Source of the DNA: Gammaproteobacteria bacterium
Lineage (GTDB): Bacteria > Pseudomonadota > Gammaproteobacteria > Steroidobacterales > Steroidobacteraceae
Assembly: GCA_028293765.1 (NCBI GenBank)
Contig: JAQGOG010000067.1
Coordinates: forward strand, 1 to 64,000
Reading direction: 5' to 3'
Length of the DNA stretch: 64,000 bases
This document shows, one piece after another, positions 47,702 to 56,063 of the stretch. The translations under genes were made by a program, and so were the position numbers. The notes beneath the pieces were generated by a model. It was not told the DNA's origin. It searched no databases and saw only the letters and a program-made list of their open reading frames with translations. The stretch's first letter is position 1. The number at the start of each line of letters is the position of its first letter.

Positions 47702-48775
47702 ATGCGCATCGTTCTATTGGGCGCGCCCGGCTCCGGCAAGGGCACCCAGTCTCAGCGGCTCGTCGAGCGGCACGGTATCCCCCAGATATCCACGGGAGAT
47801 TTGCTGCGCGCGGCGGTCACCAATGGCACCGATCTTGGGCTCAAGGCCAAGGAAGCCATGGATTCGGGCCGGCTGGTCGACGACGACATCGTGCTTGGGA
47901 TGATTCGCGAGCGGCTGAGCGAGCCCGACGCCCAGCGGGGCTTCATCCTCGACGGCTTTCCACGCAACCTCGCCCAGGCGCGGGCGCTCGATACCCTTCT
48001 CAGCGAGCTGGGAAAGCCGCTGGATGCCGTTGTACAGATGGATGTGGATTACGGTGAGCTTACGCGTCGGATATCCGGACGACGTACCTGCGCCGATTGC
48101 GGCCGAGTATTCAATCTCCTCACGTGCCCACCGGGGCAGGCCGAGAAGGACACCTGCCCGAAGACTGGCGGCCCGCATCGCCTTTTCCAGCGTCCGGACG
48201 ACAACGAAGCGACGGTGGCGGAGCGTCTCAAGGTGTATGACGAGAAGACGAAGCCGCTGATCGAATTTTACAGAACGCAGGGCGCCCTGCGCTCGATCGA
48301 CGCCGAGGGAGAGGTCGACAAGGTGACCGGGCGGCTGGAAGAAGCCCTCAAGTCGCCCCCGGGCTCTACAGCGCCAACCACGAAGCCAAAGCCAGCAGCG
48401 CGCCAGCCGACGCGCAAGCCCGAGCCGAAAGTCGCAGCGAATTCGAAGGGCGAAGGCGCAGCGAAGGGTAAAGGCAAAGACAACGCGGACGGCAAGAGCG
48501 GGGCGAAGCCCAAGACCCAACGCGCGGCCAAGTCAAACCCCGTTGCCGCCAAACGAGCACCTGGCAAGGCCGCTGGAACGGCAAAGCGCGCGCCCGCGAA
48601 GACTCGCAGCCCGAAGAAATCCCCCTCCCGTCAGGGCGGGACCGCGCGGGTCGGCGCCGCTAAAAAGAGCGGCACGTGGAAAAGTGCGGCGAACCAGCTT
48701 GCAAAGAAAAAGTCTGGCAAGAAAGCCGCTGGGCAGAAGGCTCCGGGAAAGAAAAAGGCCGGCAAGAAACGCTAA
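47702..48775 (+). CDS. adk: Adenylate kinase with lysine-rich C-terminal tail
   Basis: A 357-residue protein; usual bacterial adenylate kinases are about 215. Residues 1-218 are a normal core: P-loop GAPGSGKGTQ (7-16), STGDLLRAAV (AMP site), DGFPRNLAQA, a long LID (126-165) and the QRPDDNEATVAERL segment. It equilibrates ATP+AMP with 2 ADP. LID cysteines at 130, 133, 142 and 152 with Thr155 give only part of the usual four-Cys zinc site. Residues 219-357 are low-complexity, about a quarter Lys with Ala/Pro/Gly (AAKKSG, KKSGKKAAGQ), like histone H1 or AlgP. Same frame, no stop or frameshift between. Confidence 0.95.
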   Translation: MRIVLLGAPGSGKGTQSQRLVERHGIPQISTGDLLRAAVTNGTDLGLKAKEAMDSGRLVDDDIVLGMIRERLSEPDAQRGFILDGFPRNLAQARALDTLLSELGKPLDAVVQMDVDYGELTRRISGRRTCADCGRVFNLLTCPPGQAEKDTCPKTGGPHRLFQRPDDNEATVAERLKVYDEKTKPLIEFYRTQGALRSIDAEGEVDKVTGRLEEALKSPPGSTAPTTKPKPAARQPTRKPEPKVAANSKGEGAAKGKGKDNADGKSGAKPKTQRAAKSNPVAAKRAPGKAAGTAKRAPAKTRSPKKSPSRQGGTARVGAAKKSGTWKSAANQLAKKKSGKKAAGQKAPGKKKAGKKR

Positions 48776-48825
48776 CGTGCCGTCTCACGCGCCGGCGACG
48801 CCAAATTCACCAACGCGGGGGCGCG

Positions 48826-48976
48826 GCGACAGCGGGCCAGGGCGACAATACGATGCCAGCGACAGTGGCCCGGCACGACAACGGGCAGCAGGGCTTCTAA
48901 CTGGGCGCGGGTATCGGGATGGCGATGCTGGCGACCGTGGCCCCCGGCGCGACAACGCGGGGCCCCGGCTTCTAGC
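48826..48976. repeat. Imperfect tandem repeats between adk and a kinase gene
   Basis: The unit GATGC[C/T][A/G]GCGAC[A/C]GTGGCCC...CGACAACG...GGCTTCTA occurs at 48852-48901 and 48924-48976; a shorter related segment (GCGACAGCGGGCC) precedes at 48831. The last unit includes the stop codon (48972-48974) of the minus-strand kinase gene. Confidence 0.6.
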
Positions 48977-50234
48977 TCAGCAGGGGCTCCGGGAGGGCGA
49001 TGCTCGCTTCGCGGCCGGCCAGGCGAGCGACCACCTTCACCAGCTCATCGGGTTCGACGGGCTTCGAGAGATGCATCTGGAATCCGGCCTCGCGAGCGCG
49101 CGCGGCGTCCTCCGGCCGAGAGTATGCGGTCAGCGCCGCCGCCGGCAGATCTTCCGGGCTGGTCGTCGAACGCACGGCCCGGATCAGCTCATAGCCGTCG
49201 CGGCCGGGCATGCTCACGTCCGAGATCAGCACATGGGGATTGAAGGCGCCGAGGGTCGCAAGCGCGGCTTCGACCGATGGCGCGGCCGCCACCTGCGCCT
49301 GGCTGTCGCCGAGTACCCGCCTGAGCAGATCCAAGGTGTCCGGCTCGTCATCCACGACGAGCACGCGTAAGCCGGTCAAGTTCACCTGGTAACCGTGTAT
49401 TTCCGCGGCTGGACCGTGCTCCTGCGGTTCGTCTTCTGCGGCGACTCCATTTCGATTGTCCAGCTCATCGCGTGGGGCGACCCGAGGCAGAAGGACCGTG
49501 AAAGTGGCGCCATGATTCAAGCCGGCGCTGGTCGCGGCGACCGTCCCACCGTGCAGTTCCACGAGCCGCTTCGCAAGCGAAAGCCCCAGCCCCAGGCCCG
49601 AGTAGCGATGCTCGTCCGGCGCCTCGGCGCGCCAGAAGCGGTCGAATACGTACGGGAGGAGTTCGTTGGCGATCCCGGCGCCGGTATCGCTGACGGCGAT
49701 CTGGCACTGGCCGCCTGCGGTCCGTACCGTGACTTTCGCCCGGCCGCCACGCGGCGTGAACTTGATCGCGTTGCTGAGCAGATGCCAGACAACCTGTTGA
49801 AGTCGTTGCGGATCGCCGAAAACGAGGCACTCCGGCGTCGCCAGATGCTTTTCGAGGATGACGCCCTTGCTGCCGGCTGACGGCTGCAGGATATCGAGCG
49901 CCGCTTCGACGATTTCGCAGATGTCCGTCTCTTCGGGATCCACGCGGATCTTGCCGGTCGAGACGGCGCTCAGGTCGAGCAGATCATCGACGATGTGTGC
50001 CAGCAGCCGCGCGTTGCGCGCTATGGTCTGGCCACCGGACTGCGTTTCTTCGACTCCGAGGCGGCCCAGCTCCATGAGCCGGGACCAGCCCAGAATGGCG
50101 TTGAGGGGCGCGCGCAGCTCGTGACCGAGGGCTTCCAGGAATTCATCCTTCAGCCTTCCGCTGCGCTCGGCTTCAATACGTGCGGTGCGCTCGCTGGCGA
50201 GCAGGGCACGCAGCTGCTGTAGGGGTTCATCCAT
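48972..50234 (-). CDS. Hybrid sensor histidine kinase with C-terminal receiver
   Basis: A 420-residue protein. A short coiled-coil N-terminus (about 1-30) leads into the HisKA domain with H38 in EFLEALGHELRAPLNAILGW. HATPase follows (about 140-265: SNAIKFTP, VSDTGAGI, GLGLGLSLAKRLVELHGG), then a linker and a receiver domain (about 295-410) with VDDEPDT, LISDVSMPGRDG (phospho-Asp) and LSKPVEP. No TM or PAS input domain, so it is probably cytoplasmic and driven by a partner. ATG 50234 was chosen over an upstream TTG. It is near an orphan receiver protein 5 kb away. Confidence 0.9.
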   Translation of the reverse strand: MDEPLQQLRALLASERTARIEAERSGRLKDEFLEALGHELRAPLNAILGWSRLMELGRLGVEETQSGGQTIARNARLLAHIVDDLLDLSAVSTGKIRVDPEETDICEIVEAALDILQPSAGSKGVILEKHLATPECLVFGDPQRLQQVVWHLLSNAIKFTPRGGRAKVTVRTAGGQCQIAVSDTGAGIANELLPYVFDRFWRAEAPDEHRYSGLGLGLSLAKRLVELHGGTVAATSAGLNHGATFTVLLPRVAPRDELDNRNGVAAEDEPQEHGPAAEIHGYQVNLTGLRVLVVDDEPDTLDLLRRVLGDSQAQVAAAPSVEAALATLGAFNPHVLISDVSMPGRDGYELIRAVRSTTSPEDLPAAALTAYSRPEDAARAREAGFQMHLSKPVEPDELVKVVARLAGREASIALPEPLLS

Positions 50235-50279
50235 AACGCCCAACGATAGCAAGCGCGGTGCCCCCGGGATACCCGAGTT

Positions 50280-51362
50280 TCAAAGCGCCGCCAACATCTG
50301 CTCGCCGACGACGCCGCGCCGCCAGCCCCGCAGCACGGCGACGTCCTGCCGGCCGTCCGCGAGTTGCTCGAGATCGCGCCGGGTCGCCAGGATCTCGGGG
50401 CTCAGGTTCAGATCGGCGGCGATCGACTGGTTGAGCACACCTAGTTTTTTCACCAGGGCGGTCTTCAGGGGATCGGGCCGTTGCCGTCCCTGGATGGCCG
50501 GGGCCGGATCGGCGATTTCCGCCGCGCGCACGCACGCGAGCAAATCTTCGCTGCAATGCTTCACGACGCCGGCCGGCAGTTCTGCCATCGCAGCCAGCGC
50601 TTCGACCGAGCGAGGCACCTGCAGAACGATCTCACGCAATGCCGTGTCATCGAGAATCCAGCCTCGCGGGCGGTTGCGCTCGATAGCGCGGCGCTCGCGC
50701 CAGGCCGCAAGCTCGCGCGCAAGGCGGATGCGCGCCTCATCGAGGCCGCGCAGTCCCTTTACGCGCAGCCATGCCTGCTCCGGCTCTGTCGTGAAGCTGC
50801 GGGTGTCGTCCAATGCGGCGAGCTCCTCGGCCAGCCACGTGAGTCGACCTAGCTTTTGCAGCTGCTCCTCCAGCAGAGATTTGAGGGGCAACAGATAGCG
50901 CACGTCATCCAGTGCGTACTCGATCTGCTCGGGCGACAGCGGCCGGCGGGACCAGTCCGTGCGCGTGTGAGTTTTCGCCAGCTCATGTCCGATCAACCGG
51001 CGGACGAGCTCGGCATAACCGACCTGTGCGGGCAGGCCGGTGAGCGCGGCGGCGATCTGCGTATCAAACACCGGCCGCACCAGGCCGGCGACGGGAAACA
51101 GCACCTCGATGTCCTGGCGAGAGGCGTGCATGACCTTGACGATTCCCGGCGCCGTGAGCGCACGAGCGATCGGCGTGAGATCGGGGAGGGCGATGGGGTC
51201 GACGCATGTGGCGTCGCTATCGGACGACACCTGCACGAGGCAGAGCTCGGCGCGATAGGTGCGCTCCCGCAGGAACTCGGTGTCGAGGCCTATGCCCTCG
51301 AGCGTGTCGAGACGCGTGCCAAGCTCGGCAAGGGCTTGGGATGTCGTGACTATGGGCTGCAA
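50280..51362 (-). CDS. rnd: Ribonuclease D
   Basis: A 360-residue 3'-5' exoribonuclease that trims tRNA precursors. DEDD motifs: GIGLDTEFLRERTY (Exo I), VMHASRQDIEVLF (Exo II) and EYALDDVRYLLPL (Exo III). Two C-terminal HRDC-type helical regions follow (about 205-360). The start is uncertain: TTG 51362 matches the family's short N-terminus, while GTG 51398 would add 12 residues. It is divergent from the membrane-protein gene at 51431. Confidence 0.92.
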   Translation of the reverse strand: MQPIVTTSQALAELGTRLDTLEGIGLDTEFLRERTYRAELCLVQVSSDSDATCVDPIALPDLTPIARALTAPGIVKVMHASRQDIEVLFPVAGLVRPVFDTQIAAALTGLPAQVGYAELVRRLIGHELAKTHTRTDWSRRPLSPEQIEYALDDVRYLLPLKSLLEEQLQKLGRLTWLAEELAALDDTRSFTTEPEQAWLRVKGLRGLDEARIRLARELAAWRERRAIERNRPRGWILDDTALREIVLQVPRSVEALAAMAELPAGVVKHCSEDLLACVRAAEIADPAPAIQGRQRPDPLKTALVKKLGVLNQSIAADLNLSPEILATRRDLEQLADGRQDVAVLRGWRRGVVGEQMLAAL

Positions 51363-51430
51363 CGGGTTTGATGATGACCTGTACAATCGGGCGCGCACAT
51401 TATGCGAGTCGAGCGACAGTACCGAAAGCC

Positions 51431-51946
51431 ATGAAGGAGCTCATTCAGCTCTTTACGCAAATTACGCTGCTCCGCAGAGGGCCCCAGGACCTGCCGGCCT
51501 CTCCGTTGCTGCTGGCGCTGACCGTCGCCGGATATTTCGTCGTGAACTTCCTCGTGAGCGCCCTGATGCCCCCCGTCGCGGGCTGGCCCGGGCATCTGGC
51601 CATCGACGTGGCATTCCAGCTCGTATGGTACGTCCTGCTGCTGCGCCTCGCCGGTAAGTCCGAGCGTACCCTGCAGACCACCACGGCCGTTTTTGGCTTC
51701 CAGGCAGTGCTTTCGCCCCTGTTGGTCCTCTCCGAATGGCTCATGCGCCGCTTCGCGCAGGATACGACCTGGCAGTTTCCGGTGACGCTGATGGGGCTCG
51801 TGCTCGTCATCTGGGTGATCGCCGCCAACAGTCACGTGGTGAAGGCCGCCCTCGAATGGTCGAGCCCGGCGAGCGTCGCGCTCGTGATCCTCCAGATTCT
51901 CGCCGGACAGATCCTGCTGTTCGCCCTCTTTCCCGCCAGCACCTGA
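51431..51946 (+). CDS. Hypothetical inner-membrane protein (171 aa)
   Basis: A conserved-looking membrane protein of no named family that I recognise. Four or five predicted TM helices: about 25-45, 52-70, 82-100, 115-135 and 147-168. It begins MKELIQLFTQITLLRRGPQD with an amphipathic cytoplasmic helix and ends at the last TM (ILAGQILLFALFPAST). The next gene, mpl, starts 8 bp later, suggesting an envelope-linked operon. Confidence 0.65.
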   Translation: MKELIQLFTQITLLRRGPQDLPASPLLLALTVAGYFVVNFLVSALMPPVAGWPGHLAIDVAFQLVWYVLLLRLAGKSERTLQTTTAVFGFQAVLSPLLVLSEWLMRRFAQDTTWQFPVTLMGLVLVIWVIAANSHVVKAALEWSSPASVALVILQILAGQILLFALFPAST

Positions 51947-51954
51947 CATTTCCG

Positions 51955-53355
51955 ATGCACGTACATATCCTTGGAATCAGCGGTACATTCATGGGTGGCA
52001 TCGCCGCCATCGCCCGGGCGGCCGGCCATCGCGTGACCGGCTCCGATCGCAACGTCTACCCGCCCATGAGCACGCAGCTCGAGGCGCTCGGGATCGATGT
52101 GATCCAGGGGTTCGAGGCGGAGCAGCTGGACCCGGCGCCCGACATCGTGGTCGTGGGTAACGTCATGACGCGGGGGCAGCCGGTCGTCGAGGCCCTTCTC
52201 GAGCGCGGGCTGCCCTACGCCTCGGGACCTGAGTGGCTGTCGCGAGAAGTGCTCAAGGAGCGCTGGGTGCTCGCGGTCGCCGGCACACACGGCAAGACGA
52301 CGACCTCCTCTGTATTGGCGTGGATTCTCGAACACGCGGGCCTCGCGCCCGGGTTCCTGATCGGGGGCGTGCCGGCGAACTTCGATACGAGCGCGCGGCT
52401 CGGGCGCGATCCATTCTTCGTGATCGAGGCTGACGAGTACGACACCGCATTCTTCGACAAACGGGCGAAGTTCGTGCACTACCGTCCGCGTACCGTAATC
52501 CTCAACAACCTCGAGTACGACCATGCGGATATCTATCCGGACGTCGCCTCGATCCAGCGGCAGTTTCATCATCTCGTGCGCATCGTGCCTGGCGGTGGAC
52601 GCATCGTCTGGAACGCGAGCGATGTGCGCCTTCAGGAAACGCTCGCCATGGGCTGTTGGACGCCGAGAGAAGGCTTTGCGCGCGCGGATGGCAAGGACGT
52701 GTTGTGGACCGCCAGGCCGGTCGGCGTCGTGGACGATTACTCGCAGTTCGAAGTGCTCGAAGCGGGGCGGCCCCGTGGCACGGTGCAGTGGTCGCTGATC
52801 GGCGCTCACAACATGGAGAATGCGCTAGCGGCGATCGCCGCTGCTCGCCACGCCGGCGTCACCGTCGAGCATGCGATCGACGCGCTGCAGTCATTCGAGG
52901 GAATTGCGCGCCGCATGCAGGTGCGAGGCGAGATCAACGGCGTCCGCGTCTACGACGACTTCGCGCACCATCCCACCGCCATCGCCACGACCTTGGACGG
53001 CCTGCGCCGACGGGTCGGTCGCGCCCGGATCATTGCCGTACTCGAGCCTCGCTCAAACACAATGCGTATGGGTGTGCACCAGGATACGTTGGCGGCTTCG
53101 CTCGCGGGTGCAGACGAGGTCTGGCTATATACTCCTGCGGACATCGGTTGGAATGCTGGGGCAGTTGTTGCCTCGCTCGGCGCTCGCGGGCACGCCAGTC
53201 ACGATGTGAATACCCTCGCCAGCAACCTTGCCAAGACGGCTCGTGCCGGTGATCACGTGCTCATCATGAGCAATGGCGGGTTCGACGGCTTACACGGGAA
53301 GCTGCTCGCAGCGCTCGAGCGGACGACTCAGGTCGAGACGAGCCAGGACGCATGA
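51955..53355 (+). CDS. mpl: UDP-MurNAc:L-Ala-gamma-D-Glu-meso-DAP ligase
   Basis: A 466-residue Mur-ligase-family enzyme that attaches recycled murein tripeptide to UDP-MurNAc. It opens HVHILGISGTFMGGIAAIAR. The ATP P-loop is AGTHGKTTTSSVLAWIL (about 103-119); central and C-terminal domains follow, with NNLEYDHADIYP, LIGAHNMENALAA and YDDFAHHPTAI. The initial GISGTFMGG distinguishes Mpl from MurC (GIGGxGMSG). It is preceded closely by a membrane protein gene and followed by a Lon-N-domain gene 10 bp away. Confidence 0.94.
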   Translation: MHVHILGISGTFMGGIAAIARAAGHRVTGSDRNVYPPMSTQLEALGIDVIQGFEAEQLDPAPDIVVVGNVMTRGQPVVEALLERGLPYASGPEWLSREVLKERWVLAVAGTHGKTTTSSVLAWILEHAGLAPGFLIGGVPANFDTSARLGRDPFFVIEADEYDTAFFDKRAKFVHYRPRTVILNNLEYDHADIYPDVASIQRQFHHLVRIVPGGGRIVWNASDVRLQETLAMGCWTPREGFARADGKDVLWTARPVGVVDDYSQFEVLEAGRPRGTVQWSLIGAHNMENALAAIAAARHAGVTVEHAIDALQSFEGIARRMQVRGEINGVRVYDDFAHHPTAIATTLDGLRRRVGRARIIAVLEPRSNTMRMGVHQDTLAASLAGADEVWLYTPADIGWNAGAVVASLGARGHASHDVNTLASNLAKTARAGDHVLIMSNGGFDGLHGKLLAALERTTQVETSQDA

Positions 53356-53365
53356 GTCAACGCGC

Positions 53366-53992
53366 ATGAGTCAGGCAAAAACGTCGGGACTCATGCATAC
53401 GGAAGCGGCGGGACCTGGTGCACTACCGCTCTTTCCATTGAACACTGTGTTATTTCCCGGCGGCGCGCTGCCCTTGCGCATCTTCGAGACACGCTACGTC
53501 GATATGGTGCGCCGCTGCATGCGGGACGCCAGTCCGTTTGGGGTCGTGTTGATCCGTTCTGGTAGCGAAGTGGGCACGGTTGCCGATACGGCAGACCTCG
53601 GCACTACCGCACGCATAGTGGATTTCGACGCGATGCCTGACGGTCTGCTGGGCATCACGTGCAGGGGCGATCGCAAGTTCCGCGTGATCAAACGCTGGCA
53701 GCAGAGCGACGGGCTCAACCTGGGCGATATCGAATATCTACCGCCGGAAGAGGCTGTAGGGCTGCCCGACGAGTACCGGCACCTGGGTGAGTTGCTGCGT
53801 CAAATACTGCCGGAGCTCGGCGAGCTGTACGCCGATGTGAGCGGGGATTTTGCTGACGCGTCGTGGGTAAGCTGCCGCCTGGCTGAGATTCTGCCGCTCA
53901 CTCTGTCCGACAGGCTCGGACTTCTCGAGCTGGACGATCCGCTCGTGCGGCTGTCGAAGCTGAGTCCGCTCGTGCGGCGTGTGGACATTTGA
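53366..53992 (+). CDS. Lon substrate-binding (LON_N) domain protein
   Basis: A 208-residue protein consisting of the Lon N-terminal domain without the ATPase or protease. The start of the domain is ALPLFPLNTVLFPGGALPLRIFE, with the conserved RYVDMVRRCM after it. The role of stand-alone LON_N proteins is not established; binding of unfolded substrates is inferred. ATG 53366 was chosen; ATG 53393 is possible. It starts 10 bp after mpl and ends 10 bp before the M19 gene, so it is within an operon. Confidence 0.87.
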   Translation: MSQAKTSGLMHTEAAGPGALPLFPLNTVLFPGGALPLRIFETRYVDMVRRCMRDASPFGVVLIRSGSEVGTVADTADLGTTARIVDFDAMPDGLLGITCRGDRKFRVIKRWQQSDGLNLGDIEYLPPEEAVGLPDEYRHLGELLRQILPELGELYADVSGDFADASWVSCRLAEILPLTLSDRLGLLELDDPLVRLSKLSPLVRRVDI

Positions 53993-54002
53993 AGGGGAAC
54001 CG

Positions 54003-55223
54003 ATGCAAGTAAACGAATCGATCCGGCGCCATGTGCCGTTGGATCGCCGCGATTTCCTCGCGCTCGCGGCAAGTGTTGTAGCAGCGCCGGCAGCGCTCGC
54101 GGCGCAGCCTGCCGTTCCCCGCCGCTCCGCGCCGCGAATGACCGCCGCACCCTGGAGCAATGCGATCATCGTCAACGCCCTCGGCGGCCTGGAAAACCCC
54201 AACTCCATCGCGCCGGCAGATCCAGGCGCGCACACCCAGGCGGTGCAGGGTTTCGAGGCGCTTACGCTCGACGAGCGGACCGTGCGCGAGGCACACGCAG
54301 CCGGGCTGACGGCCGTCAACGTCACGATAGGCTATGTGGCCGGCAACATGGACCCGTTCGAGTACACAATGGCGCAGCTCGGCGAATGGGAGGCGTTGAT
54401 CCGCGCGAATCCCAAGGACCTGCTGAAGATCTATTCGGCTGCCGACATTCTCCGGGCGCAGGCGGAGCGCCGGATCGGAGTGATCTACGGGTTCCAGAAC
54501 GCGACGATGGTCGGCACGAAGCCCGAGCGCGTCGATATCTTCTCGGACCTTGGCGTACGTGTCGTGCAGCTCACTTACAACCCGGCGAATCCGCTGGGCG
54601 ACGGCTCGATGGCACAGGAGAATCGCGGGCTGACGACGTTGGGTCACGAGGTCGTGGAGCGGCTCAACGCGAACCGGCTCATGGTCGACCTTTCTCACAG
54701 CGGACAGCAGACGTGCGTGGACGCGGCGCGCAGCTCGAAACAACCGATCTCGATCAATCACACCGGCTGCCGTGCCCTCAACGACGTCCCGCGCAACAAG
54801 ACCGACGAAGAGCTGCGGCTCGTGGCTTCGAATGGCGGCTTTGTCGGCATCTACTTCATGCCGTTCCTGAATCCATCCGGTCATGCAACGGCCGAAGACG
54901 TCGTCGCGCACATTGATCACGCGGTGAACGTGTGCGGCGAAGATCATGTCGGTATCGGAACGGATGGCTCGGTGACTTCGATCGACGATCTGGAAGCGTA
55001 CAAGGGGCGTCTGGCCAAGGAGATCGCGGCGCGGCGCGCCGCAGGCATCAGCGCCGCGGGCGAGCGCCCCGATACCTTTCCGTTCGTGGTCGACCTGCGC
55101 GGCGTCAACCAGTTTCGCGAGCTTGCCGATCGGTTGCAGCAGCGCGGTTACACGCCCAGCCGCATCGAAAAGATACTGGGACGCAACTTCCTGCGGTTTG
55201 CGAATGAGGTGTGGGGCGCTTAG
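54003..55223 (+). CDS. M19 (membrane dipeptidase) family protein with atypical metal site
   Basis: A 406-residue exported protein. The N-terminus LDRRDFLALAASVVAAPAAL is a probable Tat signal. The fold matches peptidase family M19: MVDLSHSG with His232, ISINHTGC with His253, DVPRN with Arg264 and a later GIGTDGS. The usual alpha-metal HxD near the start of the barrel is replaced by IIVNALGGL (about 55-63), and the bridging Glu of the IEG motif reads GFQN (163-166). Zinc binding and dipeptidase activity are therefore doubtful as annotated. It is the fourth gene of the mpl-LON_N run. Confidence 0.8.
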   Translation: MQVNESIRRHVPLDRRDFLALAASVVAAPAALAAQPAVPRRSAPRMTAAPWSNAIIVNALGGLENPNSIAPADPGAHTQAVQGFEALTLDERTVREAHAAGLTAVNVTIGYVAGNMDPFEYTMAQLGEWEALIRANPKDLLKIYSAADILRAQAERRIGVIYGFQNATMVGTKPERVDIFSDLGVRVVQLTYNPANPLGDGSMAQENRGLTTLGHEVVERLNANRLMVDLSHSGQQTCVDAARSSKQPISINHTGCRALNDVPRNKTDEELRLVASNGGFVGIYFMPFLNPSGHATAEDVVAHIDHAVNVCGEDHVGIGTDGSVTSIDDLEAYKGRLAKEIAARRAAGISAAGERPDTFPFVVDLRGVNQFRELADRLQQRGYTPSRIEKILGRNFLRFANEVWGA

Positions 55224-55253
55224 GAGTCGGACACGACGAGCCGACGGGCGGGC

Positions 55254-56021
55254 TCAGCTGGGCAGACCCTTGCTGCGCATGTAGAGCTGCAGGTATTTGC
55301 GGCGCACGTAGTTCGCCTCGATGAGGGCGAACACGAGCCCGCGCCAGCCGTCGAGAAAGCCGAGCCGCAGGAGGTAGCCGCGCACGAAGCGCCACTGCGG
55401 ATTGATCAGGACCTTCCCGAGGCCGCAGCGCTTGCCGCGGCTGTAGAGTGCCTGCGCCATGAGATCGGCGTAGCGCTGCATCCGGACGAGGTGGTCCGTC
55501 AGATTGCGGTAGGAATAGTGCTCGAGATGGCCACGCAGCTTGCCGACGCGGCCGTTCACGCGCGTATTCTCATGAATCTCGTACCCCGTCCAGCCGCCGC
55601 GACGGCGGTCGAAGAGGCGCACGAGCCGATCGGGATAGGCATTTCCGTGACGCAGGAAGCGGCCGAAGTAATCCGTGATGCGGGGGACCGACCAGCCGGC
55701 AAAGCCTTCGAAGCCGGTCCCGCGGAGTGCTTCGATTTCGGCCCGCAGCCCCGGGCTCACGCGCTCGTCGGCGTCGAGGCACAGCACCCAGTCGTTGCTG
55801 GCGCTATCCACGGCAAATTGCTTCTGTGAACGGTATCCGGGCCAGTCGCGCTCGAGGACACGTGCACCGAGGCTAGCCGCGATCTGGCGCGTGGCGTCCG
55901 TCGAGTGCGAATCCACGAGGATGATCTCATCACAGAAGCTTACTGAGCGCAGGCACGCCTCGATCCGATCGGCTTCGTTGAAAGTGATGATGCATGCCGA
56001 CAGGCCACTCCGACTCGCCAC
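55254..56021 (-). CDS. Glycosyltransferase family 2 (LPS core type)
   Basis: A 255-residue inverting GT2 enzyme like WaaE/LgtF core glucosyltransferases. Nucleotide-sugar motifs: LSACIITFNEADRIEACLRS, EIILVDSHSTDATRQIA and VLCLDADERVSP (DxD-type metal site). GTG 56021 has GAGG at a 5-nt spacing, so it is preferred to GTG 56027. It ends in a basic tail (RKYLQLYMRSKGLPS), typical of membrane-associated GT2 proteins. It is divergent from a GT4 gene. Confidence 0.88.
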   Translation of the reverse strand: MASRSGLSACIITFNEADRIEACLRSVSFCDEIILVDSHSTDATRQIAASLGARVLERDWPGYRSQKQFAVDSASNDWVLCLDADERVSPGLRAEIEALRGTGFEGFAGWSVPRITDYFGRFLRHGNAYPDRLVRLFDRRRGGWTGYEIHENTRVNGRVGKLRGHLEHYSYRNLTDHLVRMQRYADLMAQALYSRGKRCGLGKVLINPQWRFVRGYLLRLGFLDGWRGLVFALIEANYVRRKYLQLYMRSKGLPS

Positions 56022-56063
56022 ACGCACCTCGTTTCGTCGCTTGGGGGCTTTAGAATACCCCCA

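Noticed and set aside
51381-51405. TACAAT and ATTATG as promoter elements between rnd and the membrane protein gene
   Set aside because: No -35 at workable spacing is seen on either strand, so I do not list a promoter.
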